Origin: Cladorrhinum sp. PSN259
Taxonomy: Eukaryota; Ascomycota; Sordariomycetes; Sordariales; Podosporaceae
Length of the DNA stretch: 64,000 nucleotides
Direction of reading: 5' to 3'
Assembly (NCBI GenBank): GCA_033725935.1
Contig: MU867063.1
Location: 1,223,093-1,287,092 of the forward strand
Below, one piece after another: positions 1-10,257 of this stretch; positions within the stretch are counted from its first letter, which is position 1; every line of letters begins with the position of its first letter. The notes under the pieces are model-generated. The model did not search any database, was not told the origin of the DNA, and saw only the letters and a program-made list of their open reading frames with translations. The position numbers and the translations under genes were made by a program.

Positions 1-749
1 CATGCGTAGTGGAATACTGGGTGGGTGCCGTTCCATTTTGGCGGTTCTGCTGTTTGCGACGACGAGGAGGAGGAGGATGAGGAGGATGAGGAGGGTGGGT
101 TGGTTGGTGGTTGAGAAGCGCCGGACGACATCTTTCGCTGGTGGATTTGATTTTTGATACAGAAACTCGAGTGTGAAATTGACCCTGGGGGGGGGGGGGC
201 GAGAGTTATGCGCCCAAAGTATGTGAGTTGAAGAGTGGGGGTGAAGTTAACGTCGACGCCGTCGGAGTAAAAAGGTTTGCAGGGATGATGGGACGGTGGG
301 TGGGTAGTTTGGTGTCTTATCTTATCAATCAATCGCTCACCACCCCGGCAAGATCGTGAGAACACAACAACAACAACAGCTTCCCGAGTGAATATATTAT
401 ATCTACTTCTCTTCAATAAGTTTATTCATACACACCTTCAAATATCGCTGAGATGCCATACCCAAACCATTGCAAATATGTATCTTCCCAGCCGGGCTCA
501 ATACAAATCAAGAGCAACATATGCGCCCGCCATGCAATACTCCCTCCTCGGTTCCACTCATTCAGTGCCGTGTTGAAGAAAACAAACCCTGATCTGCTCA
601 TCAAACCAAGTATACGCTGGCTATACTCAGTACCACAGAGCGCCCAAAAAAAGAACAAGTTTCAAGACGTAATCATCCCATCGGTTCCTATCATCCATCC
701 ATTCCATCGGACAAGGCAAATATTACACCTCTTTTCCGACCATTTCAAT
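1..749. other. Intergenic, downstream of Mau2
   Basis: No gene is recognised here. The stretch contains a GAG/GAT-rich purine run near 62-98, a 13-base G run at 187-199 and an ACA/CAA microsatellite near 363-378. Short open frames at 388-932 lie in or overlap the 3' end of the cohesin-loader gene on the other strand and look like chance frames. Confidence 0.6.
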
Positions 750-3229
750 TTAGAAATGAGCCCTATCATAAGCCTCATTAGCCAACCGTACAGCACTCCG
801 TCTCGTCATGATAGCCTCATTAATCTGTCCCTGCATCTCATGAGACTGGGCCAGCATCCCCTCAGCAACACTCATCCACAGCAGATTCCCACTCCTTCTA
901 GCCTGCGTGGCTCCAGCCTTTGCACTTTTTAACGCCTGCTCCCCAACAACATTCTCAAACAGCTTATTCCTCAGGATATTCAATGCCATTGACAAATACT
1001 GCGTATTGTTGATTGTCTGTGCGCCCTGCATGCTCCACTGGATATGCCTTTTCAACTGGGCCAGCGCCAACGGCGGGTGGAAATTCGGCGCAGCCATAGC
1101 AAGATTATAAGCCGTTCGAATCTCAACATCAGGATTATCTTCGCAAATGGGCCTCAGCAAATCAATCAACTCGGCAATCTCGGCCTCATCTCGAGAGTTG
1201 TTGTCCTGCAGGATCCAGACACGGTTGAGGGCAGCCAGGATGGATAGTTCGGTCTCCAAGTGGCTCCCGTTCTTAATGGCCCCGCTGGCTTCGACTTCGA
1301 ACTTTTGGTGCTTCCATATTTCAATTGCCTTTTGGAGATTTCCGGTACCTTGGTAGAACACACCTTCGAGGTAAAGAGCCAAAGTCTCCAGAGAAGAGTT
1401 CGGTGGTTGAGACGCATGTATTACGTCCAGAGACTGTTTCACCTTGGCCCAGTCGCATAATGATGCAGCCTCGAGTCCTATTAGAACATGTGAGTAGCAC
1501 AGAAGCTCTCTAGCCCAGTCGGCATGCTTGACGGCCTCGGGGAGAGCCCCGGGAATCGGTGTAATCTGGTCTAGATAAAGTATTAGCGGAATATATTCCA
1601 AAACGAAAATAACCTACAGGACGAATTTACCTAATATCCTGACAGCATCAGTCCACATGCTCGAGCTCTTAGCAGGGGTGGTGGTAGAGGACTGATAATG
1701 GGCGATTATCCCATGAAAGACCCATGCCAGCGCCCATGCCTCGTGTTTACCCAAAGCAGTCAGCACTAAATAATCAATGTACTGGTCCCCGAGGCGTACA
1801 ACGGCTCTTGTGTCTTTGCTGACGGTCTGTATCGTATTGGGCATGCGATTAATAGGCAACAGCATTTCCCCAGTCTGCTCGCTCCAGTCCGAGGAGTCAT
1901 TAAGCTCCTCCAGCCTTTGAAGAAGAGCACTCAGTTTCTGCGCTGATACCTGATAGCTCTTTTGATGGAGACTACAAGCCAAATCCAGCAAAAGATGTAA
2001 TACATCCGTTTGCGGGGTGTGAGCTGAGTTTTCCAGTTGTAATTTGGACACCTGAGCGATACAAATCTGGACTCGGGTAACCCAGTCCTCCTTCATGCTC
2101 CTCAAATGCGCGAACCCCTCCAACAATACTGCCATCACGAGAACCGAGTAGTCTTTTCGTTGGTTTGCAACTCCGGCTATCCTGCGAAGATTGTCTATTG
2201 AATGTTGCTCGGCTGCTGCCCCCAAGCCGAAGTAGAACGACACTTTGAGAAATCGTAACGCATAAAGCCACGGCACATGTTTCTGGTCCCCACACTTCTC
2301 AATGTACTTATCGATTGTTGTGATGGCCCCTTTCGGTGATCGTTGGTACAGCGTTTTCATCAAGATATATTGACCACAGTACTCGAGGTCAACAAAGCGA
2401 TGCTTCTCGCAAACCGCAAGGGCTCTCGTCAGAGTCGTCTCTGCATCCATAATGTTGCTGGTTTCTTCGGCGAGAACGCTGGCGTAACGGAGACCTATTC
2501 TAGCCTCAAGGCGGGGGTATAGCTTATTAGACTTGAGCGCAACATCAAAGCAACCAAGCGCCGTTGCCACCAGTTTGTGATGCTCCTCTATGTCGCCGCG
2601 GGACATCGTTTTTGCAGCAACTCGTGCGGCAGCATCGGCTTTCTCCAAACACTCTTCAGCAACGCTAAGTAGCAGTGGCAAAGTTTCGGCATGAGAAGAA
2701 CCTCCTGGTGTGACAGGGGACTTTGCGACTGCATGTCCGGAACTCGGTCGTCTATTTCCCTTGGTACTGATCTTCTTTAACGGTGCGCCACGTGCGGCCG
2801 CGGTGACGGGGGCCGTTGGGATTTGGTTAAAGTTTGGACTCTTCGTTTTCTCGGCCTTTACCGCCTGAGGTGGCCGCGCAATAGGCAGCTGAGGGCTCAT
2901 CGTGATCGGGGGTAATGCGTTTGGCAAGGCATGGCTTACGGGCGTCTGAGGTTTTGGGGGGGCGACGGGCTGCTGCTGTTGTTGCTGCTGTTGTTGCTGC
3001 TGCTGAAGAAAGGACGGGTTGACAAACTGTGGTAATGGTGCGGGGTCGTTCGCTGGTGGTGCTGGAGCTGGTAACGGCGCTGGCGCTGGCGCTGGCGAAG
3101 GTTGGTTGTAGGCGGCGGTGGCGGGCGCGTTATTGTAATTGACATATTGTTGCTGAGGTGTCGGCGAACTGACCGGATAGAAATGGGCAGATGGTTGCGC
3201 CTGCTGCGGTTGTGGATGTGGCGGCAGGC

Positions 3230-3269
<40 letters not shown>

Positions 3270-3641
3270 ATGCTGATGCTGATGCTGATGCTGATGCTGA
3301 TGCTGTGGATGCAGTTGCGGTTGTGGCTGGTGGTGGTGAGGTTGGTGGTGAGGTTGGTGGTGAGGTTGGTGGTGCTGGGGGAATTGGGGGTGTACATATT
3401 GATTAAACTGATAATGCTGCTGGTTTCCTTGAGGATATCCATTTGTGTAGTGCGAGTATGCATGTTGCGATGATACAGGCGGTGGCAGTTGCTGCGCATG
3501 CTGTTGTGGTGGTGGTAACTGCTGGGGATGGCCGTGGTGGTGCTGCTGATGATGCTGCTGCTGCTGTGGGTGATATGGCTGCTGCTGATGCTGGCCATAT
3601 CCCGGCCCCAGAGGCGGAGGCATCGTGTCTCGATAGATCAT
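750..3641 (-). CDS. mau2: MAU2 chromatid cohesion factor (Scc4/Ssl3-type cohesin loader)
   Basis: The predicted product is the TPR partner of Scc2/NIPBL. In this family the heterodimer loads the cohesin ring onto chromatin in the nucleus. Two exons are seen, complement(750..1570,1631..3641), joined by a 60-bp intron at 1571-1630 with donor GTAAAT, branch GCTAATAC and acceptor CTAG; splicing restores one frame of 943 residues. Residues 8 to about 300 are low-complexity Gln/His/Pro/Ala sequence, including a His-Gln alternation followed by 13 Gln at about 113-137 and another Gln run near 213-225. From about residue 315 the sequence becomes helical and Mau2-like, with motifs such as LLLSVAEECLEKADAAAR. 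It is longer than animal MAU2 (about 610 residues) mainly because of the N-terminal tail. The start used is ATG at 3641; an in-frame ATG six codons later is also possible. Recognition is from TPR-region similarity recalled from the family. Confidence 0.86.
2955..3600 (-). repeat. CAG/CAT-type microsatellite coding the Gln/His-rich tail of Mau2
   Basis: On the plus strand this is a dense series of GTTGCTGCTG, TGATGC and GGTTGGTGGTGA units. The clearest blocks are 2972-3005, 3230-3302 and 3330-3372. They encode poly-Gln, (His-Gln)n and His-His-Gln-Pro repeats. Such trinucleotide and hexanucleotide tracts are expected to vary in length between strains. Confidence 0.8.
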
Positions 3642-5595
3642 CGCATTTCTCGTCCGCCTTTCGAACCTCTACATTAAACCCGCATCCACCCGCGCTCTAA
3701 AGTCGCATCAAAGGTCAACCGCCGAGTCGCGTGGTTGGAGCGAGTATAATTCACCAAATCCCAAGTCTTGAGTGACACGCGCCGCCGCGACACTGGACCA
3801 GATGTGGATGCGCACTTGCAGTTGGTGGAGTTCAAAAAAGACCCCCCGTCGCTCCCTCTTTTCGCATTGTTCCAAGACTTTTGATCCTTGTTTTCCAATT
3901 CCCAATTGCGCACACAAGCCACTCCAGGTTTCTCAAGGTGTGGCTTTGACTATGTGGCTTGCACGGCCGGAGGTTTCTCTGTTCGGATCCGGGAATACAT
4001 GGCTCCGTGCAATTGACCGAGGAGTCCCGCTTCTGGCACGTGGCCGGTGTAGTGTAAGTCGGCGTGGGACAAGTATTCCCTTTTCGGCAGTTGTGTCTGT
4101 CCCCATTTCCTGATTTAGTTTTGCTGAACGAACACCAATTCAGAACTTGAGAAACGCGAAATCAACGCGTCGAACGAGAGGCAAGACGGTATATGTACAG
4201 GAAGATGTGATAGGACTTTGGACAGGATGAAGCAAAACTTGAATCTCCATGAGGGACTACGGGCCGAAAACCAATGCATATGCGTGGGTGAGGCACACCG
4301 CTCAAAGCGAACCAGGAGATACACTAGATGTTTCGAAACATTTTGATTTTCTTGGGGCGGAACGGTAGGTCGGCAGTTGTCGGCATGTCGGTAAGGGGGA
4401 GTTTGAAGAATCAAAAGGTCAGGGGGGCGACAGGAGTTGTGGGGTTGACAGGGCGAGGATGGATGTGATGGGATGGATGTGATGGGACGGATTGGCCGGC
4501 TTCGGGGTTTGGAGAAGCAAAGTTCTGACTCTTTCCAAGTTGGGAGTATTTCGACGCGTTCAAGACGTGATTGGTGTGTGCAACCAGCCAGTGGGCGTGG
4601 CCGAGATTCAGGTCTGGACTCGAATATCTCCAGTCTTCACATCCGGTTGATTCCACTTTCTGTGAAGTGGTCGATGAGTTGTTCTTTTGCACTATTTAAC
4701 ACCCCATGAATAGAAACTCAATTGGGCAAAAACCATGGTGGGCTCTGAGATATTAAATCCCAATGGATTTGTAAAAATTGGATGCCCAAGGCACGAACAA
4801 ACCCCACCTTGGGCATTGGCAATGCTTCTCGAAGGGTTCTGGTGGGGGCGCCTAAGGGCTTTATATGATCGGCTACATCAGATCCAGAATCGCGCCAGAA
4901 TCGCGCGAAACACGCGCGACGTGGCTAGCCTCGATGTGCGATTCGAATTTGATTGGCGCGTTTTGGAAAAAGAACTCTATCGATAGCGCTTCCCCCTGCC
5001 ACTTCGGTTGCGGGGAAGAAGTGGTGGGGTTGCATCTGGTTGCACCAATGTTTCTTGTTTCAATGGCCAGGAGTGGCCCAGAAGAGGCGACCTTGAGACG
5101 ACCTGCATGCTACCCGCATTGGTGCCATGCAGGTCTCCCGGTGTCAGGGCCAGTCAAGAGGCCCGACACGTCAGTCGCGGACGCGATTCCCACAGAAAAG
5201 ACGTTGATTCTTCTGCAGGGTCGGCTGCAAGTCTGGATGCACTTGACAAGGTACAGCAGTGACTCACTCACTCATCACCATTCATTCTCATCCATCGAGG
5301 CGATTTGGGGCGAACGTCGACGGGGAGACGGAGAGACGGAGAGGAGGGGGGAGAGAAAAAATTGACGAGGCCGATGGGGTCGTGTGCTGGTATAACATGG
5401 ATGGGAGCGGTCTGAGCTTGCAGAGATGTGCAAAGCTGGTGTGATTCTGTTCTCATTCCTCTCCTGATATCTAGGGCCCCCATCGCCTATTCTAGGATTT
5501 TGAAGTGAAAAAATTATCTTGTCAATCATATCACATCTTACCAATTACAATCCACTGTTTTGAGTCTTGTGTTGTGTTGGTGACATGCAGAAATC
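3642..5595. other. Divergent intergenic region between Mau2 and the F-box gene
   Basis: The two flanking genes point away from each other, so both promoters should lie here. Small open frames, the longest 166 codons at 4865-5365, show no recognisable protein features. A near-direct duplication GGATGGATGTGATGGGA is seen at about 4459-4485. The bases before 5596 read as an ordinary fungal leader. Confidence 0.55.
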
Positions 5596-8334
5596 ATGGC
5601 ATCAAGTACCACACAAGCATTGTTCTACTGCCTATGGCAGGACCACACTATCCGCGAGAGGTTGTTTGAGCTCCTGTCCAAACAGGACCTCGCCGCCGTG
5701 AGAGTAGTCAACTCGGCGTGCTGCAATCTCGTCACCAAGAGACTCTTTGTCCGCATCAACGTCACCTTCACAGCAAACACCTTCACCAGACCCAGCAGGA
5801 TCCAGGCCCTCACGAGGATAGCTCACCACATTGAGCACCTCAGCTTCAACTTTCCCCATTCCAATGCCACCTTCCTTCCTCCTCTGGTCCACCCTCAGAC
5901 GGGGCAGGAGATCCTGTTCCTCTACAACCCTCACACATCCATGGAGTCGGCCCTGACGAGGCCCAAGTATGGCAACTCAGAGCTCGGAGAGATTCTGACC
6001 CAACAATACCCACCCCTTTTCCACGCCGCTAGCAATGTGCCCTCCTTTATCAACGCCGTCAAGCACGTCACCAACATGAGGCATCTCACCATCAAGACTC
6101 CGGGCCAAGAGCCCAGTGAGCGCTACAGGAGGGACATTGTCGACTACGCCCTCATCAGCCTGCGCATCGCGGTAGAGCGCTCGCCACTTGACAAGCTCAA
6201 CAAGTTGTCCCTCGCAGGGGTTCATCCCGCAGCGTTCAACTACCTCCGCCACAAGTCAGGCTTCGGCACCATCCCTTCGGCAGCTCTCAGATGGCAGCAA
6301 ATCAAGAAGCTCTACATCTCTGTAGAGTCGTGGGACTTTTACGGCCCATCGCCCGGCCTGGACCATCTCAAGATCATTGACGACTACATCAGGGACTTTG
6401 CGCCTCACCTTGACAAGTTTGCCTTTTCCTGGCTTGGGCGCAGGGGACCTTGCCCCATTGCATTGGCAGGAGATCCTCTCTTCGCTTCCCCAAGAACCAG
6501 CAAGAAGCTCTTCAACGAGGTCACCAGCCCCATGTCTCCTTTACCACCTCGGCCGGCGAGAAACCAGCTGGTCATGCCTCGGTTGAGGTGCATGTCGGTG
6601 CGAAATGCGACCATGAATGCGCCCCAGCTCAAGGACCTCATCGTCTGCCACCGGGAAACGGTGCGCGAGTTCGACTTTGAGAATGTCGCTCTTGTCAGGG
6701 GTGGAAGCTGGGAGGAAGCGTTGGCTCCTTTGACTGTTGACGAAAGTGAGGCGTGGTCGAGGAAGTCAATGCAGAGCGAGAGCAGCGGAAGCATCAGGCC
6801 AAGCACGCCCAAGTCAAACTCGCACTCATCCGGTGCTGAGGATGCTGTATCCGGGGACGACGGAGATCTCCCTACCCCATCCCCTGCCGCTGAGGCTGCA
6901 AGCCGAGAGTTGTTCGAAGTCGACCTGGAGGGCTTCGTCTTTGGTGGTGTCAACGATGTTGGTGCCTTCGAGGTTGGAGTCGAGGAGTGGGCAATGGGCA
7001 TCACTGGCGACCTACCAGAGAACAAGACCTTCCCAGCAGAAGTCCAGTGTGAAGGATATGACAGCGGGCTGGCATCAGATCTCGAAGCCGCCAGACAGGC
7101 TTCCGAAGGCTTCAGCACCAAGCTCTTGAAGCGCCGCAAGAAGCGGAGAACACACCACAAGGATCACGACCACTCGGACGATGAGCGCAAGACCTCTTCC
7201 TCATCATCCCGCTCACAGAAGAAGGAAACCACCGCCGAGCACCTGACAAAGTCTTCATCCAAGATCTCCCTCAAGACAGACCGCAGCCGCAGCCATCACA
7301 AACACTCCCGCAGCGCAGATCAAGACTCCCGCTCTCCATCCCATCACCGCTCCCACCGTCGTCACCACCGCCGTCACCCCGCAGACGAGCAGCATCACAC
7401 CCCCACCCTCCCCTCAATGCCATCAATGCCAGAAGTAATCGGCACAGACGACGAGTCACACTTCCAGCACAACAAACCCACCCAAACCAATCCCCTCACA
7501 CCCCCTCGCTCCCGCCCCTCGACTCCTCCCAAGTCTCCTCGCCCTTCTCTCACTGGCACACTCTCTCACGCTTTCTTCCGGCCTCTCACCCCCCCAACTA
7601 CACCACCAAAATATTCCCGTCCCTCATCTCCTGCCATCCGCTCCCACAGCAACCAAAGTCAAAACCAAGCCCGCCCAAATCTATCAAGGCAATCATCTGC
7701 CCTGAAAATCTCCATCCCGATCCATCCACCTTCTTCATTCCCCGTTCTCCTCCAACCAACCATCTACGACCCCTCATCCAGATCTGGACCCTTCCTTCCC
7801 CAAACTTCCTCCACATCACCCAGAGATACGTTGGACCTCTCACCCACTCAGCGCACCATTGAAGAGGACATCAAGCGCGAAGAAGCGGAAGCAGCCGCCG
7901 CTCGTAGCTCGGCACTCAAACGAGCGAGGGAGGCGGTGATCAACAAGCTGTCCAAACAATTCCAATCACAACAACAGGATAGTAAGACTACTCCCGAGAG
8001 AAGACATTACGACGGGTCTGCTGCTGTGCGCAGGGCGGGCGGGATGGAGCTGGGCGGGCAGATGATGACGCAAGGACACGGCATTAGAGGGCATAATAAT
8101 AATGGAAGTCATCATGCTACCAGCCATGGACTGGGACAGAGAATCAGGGAGGGGTTGTTTGGACGGAGCGTCGCGAACGTCACTGGTGGTGGTGGTCATC
8201 ATCATCATCATCATCATGGGTATGGAAATGGAAATCATGGGAACGCAAGCGTTGCGAGTGTTGTTGTGGTTCCTGATCATAGGAGCTTGGATAGCCAGAG
8301 CGCTTTGGTGCCGTTGATCTTTAGTCGCACTTAG
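5596..8334 (+). CDS. F-box-like protein with long Ser/Arg/His-rich tail, function unknown
   Basis: Single-exon gene of 912 residues starting at the ATG at 5596. The first 60 residues resemble a fungal F-box: a helix with ERLFELLSKQDLAAVRVVN, followed by CCNLVTKRLFVRINV. This suggests an adaptor binding Skp1 in an SCF ubiquitin ligase. Residues about 60-470 show short leucine-rich stretches (for example LDKLNKLSLAGVHP) that could be degenerate leucine-rich repeats. From about residue 395 the protein is mostly disordered: acidic/Ser blocks, a basic SR/RS and RHHRRH segment near 510-600, Pro-rich SPR/TPP repeats, a charged helix near 750-800 and a seven-His run near 867. It ends with a hydrophobic LVPLIF motif. 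The substrate is unknown, and the F-box call rests on weak similarity seen by eye; no other domain was recognised. Confidence 0.7.
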   Translation: MASSTTQALFYCLWQDHTIRERLFELLSKQDLAAVRVVNSACCNLVTKRLFVRINVTFTANTFTRPSRIQALTRIAHHIEHLSFNFPHSNATFLPPLVHPQTGQEILFLYNPHTSMESALTRPKYGNSELGEILTQQYPPLFHAASNVPSFINAVKHVTNMRHLTIKTPGQEPSERYRRDIVDYALISLRIAVERSPLDKLNKLSLAGVHPAAFNYLRHKSGFGTIPSAALRWQQIKKLYISVESWDFYGPSPGLDHLKIIDDYIRDFAPHLDKFAFSWLGRRGPCPIALAGDPLFASPRTSKKLFNEVTSPMSPLPPRPARNQLVMPRLRCMSVRNATMNAPQLKDLIVCHRETVREFDFENVALVRGGSWEEALAPLTVDESEAWSRKSMQSESSGSIRPSTPKSNSHSSGAEDAVSGDDGDLPTPSPAAEAASRELFEVDLEGFVFGGVNDVGAFEVGVEEWAMGITGDLPENKTFPAEVQCEGYDSGLASDLEAARQASEGFSTKLLKRRKKRRTHHKDHDHSDDERKTSSSSSRSQKKETTAEHLTKSSSKISLKTDRSRSHHKHSRSADQDSRSPSHHRSHRRHHRRHPADEQHHTPTLPSMPSMPEVIGTDDESHFQHNKPTQTNPLTPPRSRPSTPPKSPRPSLTGTLSHAFFRPLTPPTTPPKYSRPSSPAIRSHSNQSQNQARPNLSRQSSALKISIPIHPPSSFPVLLQPTIYDPSSRSGPFLPQTSSTSPRDTLDLSPTQRTIEEDIKREEAEAAAARSSALKRAREAVINKLSKQFQSQQQDSKTTPERRHYDGSAAVRRAGGMELGGQMMTQGHGIRGHNNNGSHHATSHGLGQRIREGLFGRSVANVTGGGGHHHHHHHGYGNGNHGNASVASVVVVPDHRSLDSQSALVPLIFSRT
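8193..8220 (+). repeat. CAT microsatellite encoding poly-His
   Basis: A GGT run is followed by seven consecutive CAT codons inside the F-box-like gene, giving Gly-Gly-Gly then poly-His. Likely length-variable. Confidence 0.8.
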
Positions 8335-10257
8335 GAAAGGTAAGGTAAGAGGGTTTTATTATTTGGATTATGTATCATGATGATTTTATGTCTTTCTTTT
8401 TTTTTTCTTGGGAGTGATGGTGTGGAATTTTATATTGACAAGAAAAGGGGGGAAAAGGTGTTGATGGTGACAGGGACTGGAAAAGGGGAGTACTATGGAA
8501 TACGGATACATGTACTCATCTTGGACGCATGCATGCATGGTTTATGGCAATCGGCGGTTGGTTGGTTATGAAAGAGATACCATGGGATACGGGTGTTGTT
8601 GGTGTTTTGACGGCGGGATGATTGATGATGGGTCTATGACTCTAATGACTTTTTTTCTTCTTCCTGTTCCTAATTTATCTTCTCTCGTCCAAATAAAGTT
8701 CGGAAGCATTGCATGTGTTTTAGACAAATGTGGTGATTGCTGTTTGTGCAATGTCGGACAACCTTGGCCATCTACATGAGGTGATCTGTCCATTCCCCAG
8801 ATGCAACATGAAACCATTTTAATGCACATATCACCTTATTGATCAGCAAATTCACGTTTACGTCCGTACAAATAATTGAGCTGCTTATTGTGATTGCAAA
8901 ACAAAGAAAATACGAGAACAAAGACGCCACCGAAATCAGCAACATAATCCAATGTAACACAAGCAATGAGCGTATTTGTGGATTACCAAGCAGAAACCGA
9001 CGTTCCACAGAGATACATAGTAGATAGCTGTCTCTTGGATCTGTAAAATGACATCAAGCGGGCATTTGACAGTTGACCGCCTGATCACGTATCAGTCTTT
9101 TTTGCTTGATTTTTTACTCTTGAAAGGATGAGCTGGCACAGACAGCGATTTCAAAGGGGGGGGGGGGGGGGGGAAACCAAAGTTTATTGGACATGATGAA
9201 CAAGTGGATGTGAAAGCCAGATCGCGAAATGGGCAAGAGATCAGCAAATCTCGAATTTGGTTAAAGGCTCGTTGGAGCGGGAAAACCGAGGCCTTGGCAG
9301 CGATTCCCATACGATTGCTGGAACCCGAAGCCGTGCAGGCTGCGCCGACTGTTCTAGACCCGCCTTGGCTCAGTGCGAAAGATCCAATTGGCAGCTGTCG
9401 CTGTGGTGCGTCCGTGCATCTTGTGGTTTGCTCGGCTGGGAATGCCCGGCCTCCTAAAAGGTCTCTAGCGGCCTCGCCCTGCCAGAGAGCCCACTTTTGC
9501 TCCCCCCAGCTCCCCTGTGGACAAACCTTGGTTCTTGGAAATCTGGAGTTTTTCTCCATCCGAACCCGCCGGCCTGCCATCCAACGCTGGAACGCCCTGA
9601 GCTAACGTAGCCAGGTCCCAGCTTCGCCTGTTAGACCCGGGAGACTTGACGGTTGATCGTCGTCGTTTCTTCTTTCAATTCTACCTTTTTCGTTGTCCGA
9701 AGGAAAAAAGAAGCTGAAAAACACCATCCGATTGATGTTATTCCTGACGAGCAGTCTTGGCCGTCTCTCCAGCATCTCTCCACCACTTCGCACGGTAATT
9801 ACCAATCTGATAACTGGGCCTCCCTAACTTGTTTTATTTTTTGGTTCCAGTTCACCATCAATCCCGAAAGACGTTCCGGGTACACGACATCCAGCAAGTC
9901 GTTGTTGTTAGACACCTGAATTCCCGCGGCTCAATTCGGACCGACGAATCAACTTTGTGCCTCAGTTCTTATCGCTTCTTTGTTCTGTCGCGATACCACG
10001 GACAATTCGAGAACGGAATACTCTTTGCCCTAACTCCCTGCCGTGATCTTCTCTGCCGATTGCTCAAGATATCAAAGCTTCCGACCATCATACAACAAAC
10101 CTCGAAATCACAACCGTCGAAATAATCATACCCCAGCGATACGATACGGCCGTTCGTTTGATGCCTACGCCTCGCACCCCCCGCTTCGTGCCACAACGTA
10201 TCATGCATTGGCCGCGGCCAGCCCGTCTAGACTGCTCTTTATAGTCAGTCATTGAAG
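8335..10257. other. Intergenic region with poly-G tract and long leader of the SLN1-type gene
   Basis: No gene is recognised. An uninterrupted run of 18 G lies at 9156-9173. The last 600 bases are pyrimidine-rich and probably form the promoter and 5' leader of the histidine kinase gene; the section from about 9600 has CT-rich blocks. A 27-codon upstream frame at 10161-10244 is listed separately. Confidence 0.55.
10161..10244 (+). promoter_or_regulatory. Upstream open reading frame before the SLN1-type kinase
   Basis: An ATG at 10161 opens a frame of 27 codons closed by TAG at 10242-10244, only 13 bases before the main ATG at 10258. If the transcript starts upstream of 10161, this uORF would be read first and could limit translation of the kinase. 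The transcript start is not known. Confidence 0.45.

Noticed and set aside
2936..3598. 220-codon minus-strand frame, Ser/His/Ile-rich, and plus-strand Leu- or Ala-rich frames in the same place
   Set aside because: Alternative-frame translations of the CAG/CAT microsatellite in Mau2.
4865..5365. 166-codon frame upstream of the F-box-like gene
   Set aside because: Mixed composition with no motif, lies in expected promoter space, and overlapping frames of similar length exist on both strands.
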